Origin: Bacteroidales bacterium
GTDB taxonomy: Bacteria > Bacteroidota > Bacteroidia > Bacteroidales > UBA10428
Length of the DNA: 5,857 bases
NCBI GenBank assembly: GCA_016938095.1
Contig: JAFGVG010000023.1
Span: 1-5,857, forward strand
Direction of reading: 5' to 3'
Shown one piece after another: positions 1 through 5,857 of the stretch. The translations under genes and the position numbers were made by a program. Numbering within the stretch: the first letter of the stretch is position 1; the number at the start of each line of letters is the position of its first letter. The notes beneath the pieces are model-generated. The model saw nothing but the letters and a program-made list of their open reading frames with translations, was not told where the DNA came from and searched no databases.

Positions 1-318
1 CTCCGCGAAAGCAGGCCCCGTATGGCCGTAACACTCAGAAGCGTTGTACCTGTCATATCCGGCGAGGATGCCATTCAGGTAGACCTGAATAACGGCTCAC
101 AATTGGACGATTTCAACAATACCACCCGTTCCGACCTTGAAAGGTACCTGCAACAGGTATTTGGTAATAGCAAAATCTCCATTTCGGCAGGGTTAACAGA
201 AGCTTCGGAAAACCAAAAGGTGAAATTATACACCAGTGAAGAAAAATTCAGGTATCTTAGCCAAAAGAACCCTGCTTTAACTGCTTTCAGGCAAAAGTTA
301 AATCTTGAACTCGAATAA
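1..318 (+). CDS. dnaX: DNA polymerase III subunit gamma/tau, C-terminal end (partial, runs off left edge)
   Basis: This is the last 105 codons of an open frame that continues past the left edge; the codons before the ATG at position 22 are open back to base 1, so that ATG is very probably internal. The tail motif KLYTSEEKFRYLSQKNPAL, followed by a short hydrophobic and acidic end, matches my recollection of the C-terminus of Bacteroidota DnaX proteins, where a motif like LYTPxEKFxxLxxKNPAL closes the chain. DnaX is the clamp-loader subunit that loads the sliding clamp and ties it to the replicative polymerase. The ATPase and zinc-binding parts lie outside the window, so the call rests on this tail alone. 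The segment shows an alternating beta/helix pattern (VIPVISGEDAIQVDL, then DLERYLQQVFG), consistent with the small C-terminal domain. The TAA stop lies 11 bases before icd. Confidence 0.8.
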   Translation, partial: LRESRPRMAVTLRSVVPVISGEDAIQVDLNNGSQLDDFNNTTRSDLERYLQQVFGNSKISISAGLTEASENQKVKLYTSEEKFRYLSQKNPALTAFRQKLNLELE

Positions 319-329
319 AACCAACTAAT

Positions 330-1556
330 ATGAGCGGACAGCAAATAACAATGCACAACCAAAGGCTGGTAGTTCCGGACAACCCGGTGATACCATTTAT
401 TGAAGGCGATGGTACAGGACCCGATATTTGGGCTGCTTCGGTTAATGTTTTTGATAGTGCTGTTGAAAAAGCTTATGGCGGAAAGCGAAAGATTCATTGG
501 CAAGAGGTGCTTGCCGGACAAAAAGCATTTGATAAAACAGGTAACTGGCTACCCGACAGCACCCTGGATACCATCAGGCAATACCTGGTGGCCATTAAGG
601 GACCACTTACCACACCGGTTGGCGGTGGTATCCGTTCACTCAATGTTGCCCTGCGACAATTGCTCGATCTATATGTATGCCTGCGGCCGGTACGCTATTA
701 TGCCGGGGTTCCTTCACCGGTTAAGGATCCCACAACCACCAATATGGTTATTTTCAGGGAAAATGCCGAAGATATTTATGCCGGAATCGAATGGATGGCC
801 GGTAGTCCCGAAGTGAAGCAGGTAATCGATTTTCTGCGCTCACAAATGAAAGTCACCAAAATCAGATTTCCTGAAACTTCGTCCATTGGCATTAAGCCTG
901 TATCGCGTGAGGGATCAGAACGTCTTATCAGAGCAGCTATTCATTATGCCATAGCGCACGATCTTCCTTCAGTTACATTGGTACACAAAGGAAATATAAT
1001 GAAATTTACCGAAGGGGGGTTTCGCGACTGGGGTTACCAGTTGGCCAGAACCGAGTTCGGAGCAGCCGAACTGGACGGAGGCCCCTGGTGTTCATTTAAA
1101 AATCCTAAAACTGGCAAAAACATTGTAGTAAAAGATGTCATTGCCGATGCTTTCCTTCAGCAAATACTTACCCGTCCGGCCGAATACTCAGTTATTGCTA
1201 CCCTGAACCTGAACGGCGATTATATTTCCGATGCCCTGGCAGCCATTGTCGGAGGTATAGGTATTGCCCCGGGAGCCAATATCAATTACGATACAGGATA
1301 CGCCATTTTTGAGGCAACCCATGGAACGGCTCCCAAATATGCAGGAAAAGATATGGTAAATCCAGGCTCTGTTATTCTTTCCGGTGCCATGATGTTTGAA
1401 TACCTGGGGTGGAAAGAAGCATCAGATTTGATCGTTAATGGATTACAGGGTGCAATTCAATCGAAGCGGGTTACTTACGACTTTGAACGACTGATGGAAG
1501 GGGCTACCAAGTTGAAGTGTTCGGAGTTTGGCCATGAAATCATCCGGCATATGTAG
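330..1556 (+). CDS. icd: NADP-dependent isocitrate dehydrogenase
   Basis: Complete 408-residue enzyme that oxidatively decarboxylates isocitrate to 2-oxoglutarate in the cytoplasmic TCA cycle, making NADPH. It aligns over its whole length with the E. coli Icd type (416 residues). Visible substrate residues are S103, N105, R109, R119 and R143, within GGGIRSLNVALRQ and the LRPVRYY and FRENAEDIYAG blocks, with K220 in VHKGNIMKFTEG. Metal-binding aspartates are D297 and D301 in LNGDYISDA. NADP rather than NAD preference is indicated by K336-Y337 in HGTAPKYAG and by Y383 and R387 in TYDFERLM, matching E. coli K344/Y345 and Y391/R395. S103 corresponds to the serine that AceK phosphorylates in E. 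coli; no kinase gene is visible here. The start at 330 is preferred because QQITMHNQRLVVPDNP aligns with the E. coli N-terminus. Only 11 bases separate it from the dnaX stop, so co-transcription is likely. Confidence 0.97.
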   Translation: MSGQQITMHNQRLVVPDNPVIPFIEGDGTGPDIWAASVNVFDSAVEKAYGGKRKIHWQEVLAGQKAFDKTGNWLPDSTLDTIRQYLVAIKGPLTTPVGGGIRSLNVALRQLLDLYVCLRPVRYYAGVPSPVKDPTTTNMVIFRENAEDIYAGIEWMAGSPEVKQVIDFLRSQMKVTKIRFPETSSIGIKPVSREGSERLIRAAIHYAIAHDLPSVTLVHKGNIMKFTEGGFRDWGYQLARTEFGAAELDGGPWCSFKNPKTGKNIVVKDVIADAFLQQILTRPAEYSVIATLNLNGDYISDALAAIVGGIGIAPGANINYDTGYAIFEATHGTAPKYAGKDMVNPGSVILSGAMMFEYLGWKEASDLIVNGLQGAIQSKRVTYDFERLMEGATKLKCSEFGHEIIRHM

Positions 1557-1566
1557 GAGTGACCAT

Positions 1567-1602
1567 TGAAACGAACGTATTTTTTTTTCTAATTTTGTTT
1601 CA
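1567..1602 (+). promoter_or_regulatory. Inverted repeat with T9 run upstream of ferritin; possible operator or weak icd terminator
   Basis: The icd-ferritin gap (1557-1630) is AT-rich and carries an imperfect inverted repeat: TGAAACGAA at 1567-1575 and TTTGTTTCA at 1594-1602, nine pairs with one G-U, around an 18-base loop that contains nine consecutive Ts. The arms could be an operator for a dimeric regulator of the ferritin gene. The T run lies in the loop rather than after the stem, so it does not look like a standard terminator. A Bacteroidota-type promoter (TTTG at -33, TAnnTTTG at -7) is not clearly present: TTTG occurs at 1594-1597, but only degenerate -7 candidates follow, such as TAAATATT at 1617 or TACTTATA at 1603. 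The function is inferred and uncertain. Confidence 0.25.
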
Positions 1603-1630
1603 TACTTATAACCCGATAAATATTAAAATT

Positions 1631-2119
1631 ATGTTGAATAAAAAGGTAGAAAAGATATTAAATGAGCAGGTGGAGAAAGAAGGATATTCCTCGACCCTTT
1701 ACCTGGCTATGGCATCGTGGGCCGAAACAAAAGGTATGGCCGGTGTAGCTGGTTGGCTTTATGCACAATCCGACGAGGAGCGTGAGCATATGCTTAAAAT
1801 TGTCAGGTATATCAACGAAAGAGGCGGAAAAGCTGTTGTTCCTGCTTTCAAGAAACCTGAACAGGATTTTGGCGAAGTAAAAAAGATGTTTGAAGAAGTC
1901 CTCAAACACGAGCAGTTTATCACAGCATCAATTAACAGTATTGTAGCTGTATGTATCGACGAAAAGGACTATACCACACACAACTGGATTCAGTGGTTTG
2001 TTACCGAACAGATCGAAGAAGAAGCAAATGCCACCCAGATACTTGATAAGCTGAAGTTGATGGGTAATGGCAATTTGTATGTGTTTGACCGCGACATTAA
2101 GTCGCTAAGAGATGAATAA
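1631..2119 (+). CDS. ftnA: Bacterial non-heme ferritin
   Basis: A 162-residue ferritin, the usual length for bacterial FtnA, which forms a 24-subunit cytoplasmic shell that oxidises ferrous iron and stores it as a mineral core. All expected ferroxidase-site residues are present at the same numbering as in E. coli FtnA: E17, Y24, E50 and H53 (in the EEREH motif), E94 (in KHEQ) and Q127, with third-site candidates E49, E126, E129 and E130. There is no sign of a heme-binding bacterioferritin pattern. The start at 1631 (MLNKKVEKILNEQVEKEGYSS) matches the family N-terminus exactly. The frame is open back to 1559, but the extra 24 residues would be encoded by the T-rich gap and are not ferritin-like. 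No Shine-Dalgarno is visible; an A/T-rich stretch precedes the ATG, as is usual in this phylum. Its own promoter probably lies in the 74-base gap after icd. Confidence 0.96.
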   Translation: MLNKKVEKILNEQVEKEGYSSTLYLAMASWAETKGMAGVAGWLYAQSDEEREHMLKIVRYINERGGKAVVPAFKKPEQDFGEVKKMFEEVLKHEQFITASINSIVAVCIDEKDYTTHNWIQWFVTEQIEEEANATQILDKLKLMGNGNLYVFDRDIKSLRDE

Positions 2120-2170
2120 TATGCATCCCAAAGCTAAAACTTTGTAGCCTGCGGGTATTACTTTTTACCT

Positions 2171-2205
2171 GGGGCTGACTTGTCAGCTCCTGCTTTTTTA
2201 TTTTA
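2171..2205 (+). terminator. Rho-independent terminator-like hairpin between ferritin and secA
   Basis: GGGGCTGA (2171-2178) pairs with TCAGCTCC (2183-2190) through eight pairs including one G-U, closing a CTTG tetraloop, and is followed by TGC and then a T-rich tract (six Ts at 2194-2199, then ATTTT). This is a good intrinsic terminator for the ferritin transcript. It ends only about 20 bases before the secA ATG, which leaves no room for a full promoter and leader downstream. Either the secA promoter overlaps the hairpin or lies upstream of it, in which case the hairpin sits in the secA leader and could act as an attenuator. The rest of the gap (2120-2170) has only weak structure: a five-pair CAAAG/CTTTG hairpin at 2129-2144. 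Confidence 0.75.
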
Positions 2206-2225
2206 TCTGATTGTAATTAAATAAC

Positions 2226-5200
2226 ATGGCATTAACAAACGTTCTAAAACAATTCTTCGGCAGTAAATCACAGCGCGATATCAAGGAAATCATTCCATTG
2301 TTGAACAAAATCCGTGAAGCCTACAGTGAGATTGAGAAACTTTCGAATGATGAACTCAGGGCAAAAACAACTGAACTAAAAAACTATGTTCAGGGCTCGG
2401 TAAAGGAATTGGAAGATCACATTGCCGGAATGAAAGTCACCATTGAGCAGGGTTCAGTTGATGTGGAGAAAATGGAGGAGTTATATCGGGAAATTGACAA
2501 AACCGAGAAGGACATCGTTGACAAACTCGAAAAGTCGTTACTTGAAGTACTGCCAGTTGCCTTTTCACTGGTGAAGGAAACCGCCCGCAGATTTAAGGAG
2601 AATCCCTATATTGAGGTTACAGCAACCGATATGGACCGTAGTCTGGCATCGCAGAAAGACAGCGTTCAGATTAACGGCGATAAGGCAAGGCACCTAAATA
2701 CATGGCTTGCAGGTGGTAACCCGGTTACCTGGGATATGCTACATTACGACGAACAGCTGATAGGCGGCATAGTACTTCACGAGGGAAAAATTGCCGAAAT
2801 GGCTACCGGCGAAGGTAAAACACTGGTCGCTACCTTGCCGGTGTTTCTGAATGCATTGGCAGGCAGGGGTGTTCATATTGTTACCGTTAACGACTATTTG
2901 TCGAGACGTGACTCGGAATGGATGGGCCCTGTTTTTGAATTTCACGGGTTAACAGTTGACTGCATAGACAAACACCAACCCAATTCCGACAGTCGCCGTA
3001 AAGCCTATCTTGCCGATATTACCTATGGAACCAATAACGAATTTGGTTTCGATTACCTGCGCGACAACATGGCAGGCAGTCTCAATGACCTGGTACAGCG
3101 GAAACATCATTATGCCATCGTCGACGAAGTGGATTCAGTGCTGATTGATGATGCCAGAACACCTTTGATAATCTCGGGTCCTATTCCCAAGGGTGACGAT
3201 CAGTCGTTCGAAGAATTCAAACCCCAGGTTGAAAAGTTGGTCAACACGCAGCGTACCCTGGTTACCAATATGCTTGCTGAAGCTAAAAAGCTAATTACAG
3301 AGGGTAAAACCGAGGAAGGCGGATTTAAACTGCTACAGTCGTTCAAAGGGTTACCCAAGAACAAACCCCTTATCAAGTTCCTGAGTGAACAGGGGAATAA
3401 AGCTCTTTTACTGAAAACCGAAAACTTCTACATGCAGGAAAATAGCAAAAACATGCATGTAGTTACCGACGATCTTTATTTTATCATTGACGAAAAGCTA
3501 AATTCGGTCGAATTAACCGAAAAAGGAACGGATCTAATCACCGGAACAGCTTCAGATCCCAATTTCTTTATCATGCCTGACATAGGTTCTGAAATTGCCG
3601 AACTGGAAAAAGCGGGACTTTCAGCAGATGAAAAACTGTTGCAAAAAGACAAGTTATTGCAGGACTATGCCATCAAATCCGACCGTATCCATACCGTTAA
3701 CCAGTTACTGAAAGCCTATACCATGTTCGAAAGCGATGTCGACTATGTGGTAATGGATAACAAAGTTAAGATTGTTGATGAACAAACCGGGCGTATCCTC
3801 GAAGGCCGAAGGTATTCCGAAGGGCTTCATCAGGCTATAGAAGCCAAGGAAAAGGTAAAGATTGAAGCTGCCACACAAACTTTTGCAACCATTACCCTGC
3901 AAAATTATTTCAGAATGTACCACAAGCTGGCTGGTATGACTGGTACTGCCGAAACCGAAGCCGGTGAATTCTGGAATATCTATAAACTGGATGTTATTGT
4001 TATTCCCACCCACCGGACGGTTGTTCGTGACGACCGTGAGGATCTGATTTACCGTACCAAACGTGAAAAGTACAATGCGGTTATCGATGAGATTGTAAAT
4101 TTGCATAATAACGGACGACCTTCATTGGTTGGCACCACCTCCGTTGAAATTTCCGAGTTGTTGAGCCGGATGCTTAAGTTAAAAGGCATAAAACACAATG
4201 TACTAAACGCCAAATTACATCAGCGCGAGGCCGAGATAGTGGCCGAAGCAGGCCGGACAGGAACGGTTACTATTGCCACCAACATGGCGGGCAGGGGAAC
4301 CGATATTAAACTCAGCGAAGATGTTAGGAAAGCCGGAGGACTTGCTATCATTGGTACTGAAAGACACGAATCGCGGCGCGTTGACCGCCAGTTGCGCGGG
4401 CGTGCCGGACGCCAGGGCGACCCGGGGTCGTCGCAGTTTTATGTTTCGCTTGAGGATGACCTTATGCGTTTGTTTGCCTCTGACCGTATTGCCGGATGGA
4501 TGGCCAAAATGGGATGGAACGAAGGCGAACCTATTCAGGCAAAGCTCATTACGCAGTCGATCGAACGGGCACAGAAGAAAGTTGAAGAGAATAACTTTGG
4601 CATTCGGAAGCACTTGCTCGAGTACGACGATGTAATGAATTCCCAGCGCGAGGTAATCTATACCAAAAGAAGACATGCTTTATACGGTGAGCGTATTCAG
4701 CTCGATGTGGCCAATATGATGTACGATGTTTGTGAGAGTCTTGTTAATCAATATCATGGCCAGGTGGAATTTGACGAGTTCAGGTTCAATGTTTTACGAC
4801 AGCTTTCTATTGAACCTCCTGTTAACCTGCAGGAATACAATAAGCTTGGTGCCGGTGATATTATCGAAAAAACCTATCAGGCCCTGCGCGAAACGTACCA
4901 GCGCAAACAGCAGATGATTGCCAAACAAGCTTTGCCTGTTATCCGTGATGTGTTTGAAAAACAGGGAAAGCTGTATGAAAATATTGTAGTACCTATAACA
5001 GATGGTACCCGGATTTTCAACGTACTTACCAATCTCGAAAAGGCTTATCAGTCGAATGCCGAAGAACTGACAAGATCGCTCGAAAAAACTGTTATGCTGC
5101 ATACCATCGACGAGGCCTGGAAGGAACATTTACGTGAACTTGACGATCTGCGGCAGTCGGTAAGAACCGCAACCTACGAACAAAAAGACCCCCTGCTCAT

Positions 5201-5528
5201 CTATAAGTTCGAATCGTTTGAGCTGTTCAGGACCATGATCGATAAAATAAACCGTGAGGTTACCAGTGTGCTGCTTCGTGGCCAATTGCCCATTCGCGAT
5301 GCCAGTGGGGTACAACGTGCCCAGGCACCCCGGCGTACCGATTTCAGCAAAATGGAAGCCAATAAACGTGAGTTTCAGCCCGATCAGCCAGGCGGACAGA
5401 AAAAGGAAGAGCATGTCCAACCCGTGCGGGTTGAAAAAAAGGTGGGACGTAACGACCCATGTCCTTGCGGAAGCGGTAAGAAATATAAGCATTGCCATGG
5501 AGCACAAAGCATGGCCGAGAAACATTAA
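2226..5528 (+). CDS. secA: Preprotein translocase ATPase SecA (Bacteroidota type, with extra insertions)
   Basis: Complete 1100-residue motor that drives unfolded preproteins through the SecYEG channel by ATP hydrolysis, cycling between cytosol and inner membrane. Visible in order: Walker A MATGEGKT (192-199, K198), VTVNDYLSRRD (219-229), TYGTNNEFGFDYLRD (266-280), Walker B VDEVDS (299-304), DDARTPLIISGP (308-319), the PPXD region to about residue 500, second ATPase lobe with TNMAGRGTDI (685-694) and the arginine-finger motif QLRGRAGRQGDPG (722-734), then helical scaffold and wing domains (about 750-1020). A charged linker leads to a SEC-C zinc site, C1079, C1081, C1090 and H1091 in DPCPCGSGKKYKHCHG, which in other SecAs contacts SecB and lipids. 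The protein is about 200 residues longer than E. coli SecA (901). The extra length lies near residues 57-103 (coiled-coil-like), 124-172, and about 60 residues in or beside the PPXD. These additions are, to my knowledge, normal for Bacteroidota. The start is fixed by MALTNVLKQFFGSKSQRDIKEI, which aligns with the SecA N-terminus. Confidence 0.98.
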   Translation: MALTNVLKQFFGSKSQRDIKEIIPLLNKIREAYSEIEKLSNDELRAKTTELKNYVQGSVKELEDHIAGMKVTIEQGSVDVEKMEELYREIDKTEKDIVDKLEKSLLEVLPVAFSLVKETARRFKENPYIEVTATDMDRSLASQKDSVQINGDKARHLNTWLAGGNPVTWDMLHYDEQLIGGIVLHEGKIAEMATGEGKTLVATLPVFLNALAGRGVHIVTVNDYLSRRDSEWMGPVFEFHGLTVDCIDKHQPNSDSRRKAYLADITYGTNNEFGFDYLRDNMAGSLNDLVQRKHHYAIVDEVDSVLIDDARTPLIISGPIPKGDDQSFEEFKPQVEKLVNTQRTLVTNMLAEAKKLITEGKTEEGGFKLLQSFKGLPKNKPLIKFLSEQGNKALLLKTENFYMQENSKNMHVVTDDLYFIIDEKLNSVELTEKGTDLITGTASDPNFFIMPDIGSEIAELEKAGLSADEKLLQKDKLLQDYAIKSDRIHTVNQLLKAYTMFESDVDYVVMDNKVKIVDEQTGRILEGRRYSEGLHQAIEAKEKVKIEAATQTFATITLQNYFRMYHKLAGMTGTAETEAGEFWNIYKLDVIVIPTHRTVVRDDREDLIYRTKREKYNAVIDEIVNLHNNGRPSLVGTTSVEISELLSRMLKLKGIKHNVLNAKLHQREAEIVAEAGRTGTVTIATNMAGRGTDIKLSEDVRKAGGLAIIGTERHESRRVDRQLRGRAGRQGDPGSSQFYVSLEDDLMRLFASDRIAGWMAKMGWNEGEPIQAKLITQSIERAQKKVEENNFGIRKHLLEYDDVMNSQREVIYTKRRHALYGERIQLDVANMMYDVCESLVNQYHGQVEFDEFRFNVLRQLSIEPPVNLQEYNKLGAGDIIEKTYQALRETYQRKQQMIAKQALPVIRDVFEKQGKLYENIVVPITDGTRIFNVLTNLEKAYQSNAEELTRSLEKTVMLHTIDEAWKEHLRELDDLRQSVRTATYEQKDPLLIYKFESFELFRTMIDKINREVTSVLLRGQLPIRDASGVQRAQAPRRTDFSKMEANKREFQPDQPGGQKKEEHVQPVRVEKKVGRNDPCPCGSGKKYKHCHGAQSMAEKH

Positions 5529-5542
5529 CAAGAGCTATTGAT

Positions 5543-5580
5543 AAAAAAAAACTGCAATCCAAAAAGATTGCAGTTTTTTT
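5543..5580. terminator. Bidirectional intrinsic terminator between secA and the convergent gene
   Basis: ACTGCAATC (5551-5559) pairs perfectly with GATTGCAGT (5566-5574) around a six-base CAAAAA loop. The stem is flanked by nine As on the left (5543-5551) and seven Ts on the right (5574-5580), so the A and T tracts can extend it to about 15 pairs. Read on the plus strand it ends the secA transcript, 15 bases after the stop; read on the minus strand the A-tract becomes a U-tract and ends the opposing gene, whose stop is only 12 bases away. A single element shared by two convergent genes is the natural reading. Confidence 0.9.
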
Positions 5581-5591
5581 CGTAAAAAAAG

Positions 5592-5857
5592 TTACTTCAT
5601 GGCCTCTTCGGGCAGTGCCATATCAGGGGTTAATTTATCGGTCTCCTTGATACCTTTTATTTCATTTTCGTAACGTTGCATCCATTCGGCGATAAACTTT
5701 TCCAGCTTTTTATTGGTGGCATCTATTTTTTCCTGCGAGGTAACCACCGGAGCTTTATCCATTACAAGTGCCTTCACATCGGCAAACCTTTCGTCAGCAG
5801 CAGTAATGGGGCTGCTTTCCATCCTTGCTTTCATTACACCGGGATATATATTGACTA
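5592..5857 (-). CDS. Hypothetical protein, C-terminal part (partial, runs off right edge)
   Basis: Minus-strand frame ending in TAA at 5592-5594 and open to the right edge, 87 complete codons. The first ATG inside the window is at 5834, giving 80 residues, but seven in-frame codons before it (VNIYPGV) are also open, so the true start probably lies outside; a start at 5834 cannot be excluded. I do not recognise the family. The visible part has no membrane segment or signal peptide, is rich in charged residues, and from about residue 40 on (SQEKIDATNKKLEKFIAEWMQ) reads as a long amphipathic helix with a lysine/glutamate-rich continuation, then a proline-containing acidic tail ending EEAMK. This could be the helical C-terminus of a small envelope or cytoplasmic protein. 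It is convergent with secA and shares its terminator, so it is not part of the secA operon. Codon choice looks like that of the neighbours, which supports real coding. Confidence 0.6.
   Translation of the reverse strand, partial: VNIYPGVMKARMESSPITAADERFADVKALVMDKAPVVTSQEKIDATNKKLEKFIAEWMQRYENEIKGIKETDKLTPDMALPEEAMK

Noticed and set aside
75..521. Minus-strand open frame of 148 residues across the dnaX-icd junction
   Set aside because: It crosses two recognised plus-strand genes and their junction; the translation is low in coding character and shows no known motif.
400..816. Second plus-strand open frame of 138 residues within icd
   Set aside because: It lies wholly inside conserved icd sequence in another frame, and the icd frame contains the catalytic residues.
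1559..1630. Extended ferritin N-terminus of 24 residues with a hydrophobic FFFLILF stretch resembling a signal peptide
   Set aside because: The stretch comes from translating the T-rich gap. The start at 1631 matches the ferritin family N-terminus exactly, the protein then has standard length, and there is no positively charged n-region or cleavage site.
2129..2144. CAAAG/CTTTG hairpin after the ferritin stop as a separate terminator
   Set aside because: It has only five weak pairs and no T-tract after it; the hairpin at 2171 is far stronger.
4215..4676. Long minus-strand open frame (153 residues) inside secA, with a plus-strand frame at 4273-4635 also open
   Set aside because: Both overlap the conserved second ATPase lobe of SecA. 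Their translations have no recognisable family features and are explained as out-of-frame shadows of a well-conserved gene.
5130..5531. Minus-strand open frame of 133 residues opposite the end of secA, with hydrophobic runs
   Set aside because: It is antisense to the SecA C-terminal domain and SEC-C motif, has no start context of its own, and its hydrophobicity arises from complementing charged codons.

Overview
The window looks like an ordinary stretch of chromosome from a Bacteroidota bacterium, most likely of the order Bacteroidales or a close relative. The evidence is a SecA of about 1100 residues with the extra N-terminal and PPXD insertions typical of this phylum, a DnaX C-terminus of the Bacteroidota type, and AT-rich gene starts without Shine-Dalgarno sequences. 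I see no mobile element, tRNA, rRNA, CRISPR array or phage gene.

Layout from left to right. The window opens inside the 3' end of dnaX (DNA polymerase III gamma/tau), which runs off the left edge. Eleven bases later comes a complete NADP-type isocitrate dehydrogenase (icd), probably on the same transcript. A 74-base AT-rich gap with a T9 run and an inverted repeat leads to a bacterial ferritin with an intact ferroxidase centre. A 106-base gap follows, holding a strong hairpin with a T-tract just ahead of secA. secA fills more than half the window and ends in a zinc-binding SEC-C tail. A strong bidirectional terminator separates it from a convergent minus-strand gene of unknown function, which runs off the right edge.

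The genes are housekeeping functions (replication, TCA cycle, iron storage, protein export) with no evident shared pathway; only dnaX-icd looks tightly coupled. I found no convincing new biological system. The points most worth a second look are the secA leader, where the hairpin sits too close to the start codon to leave room for a normal promoter behind it, and the unidentified minus-strand protein at the right edge.
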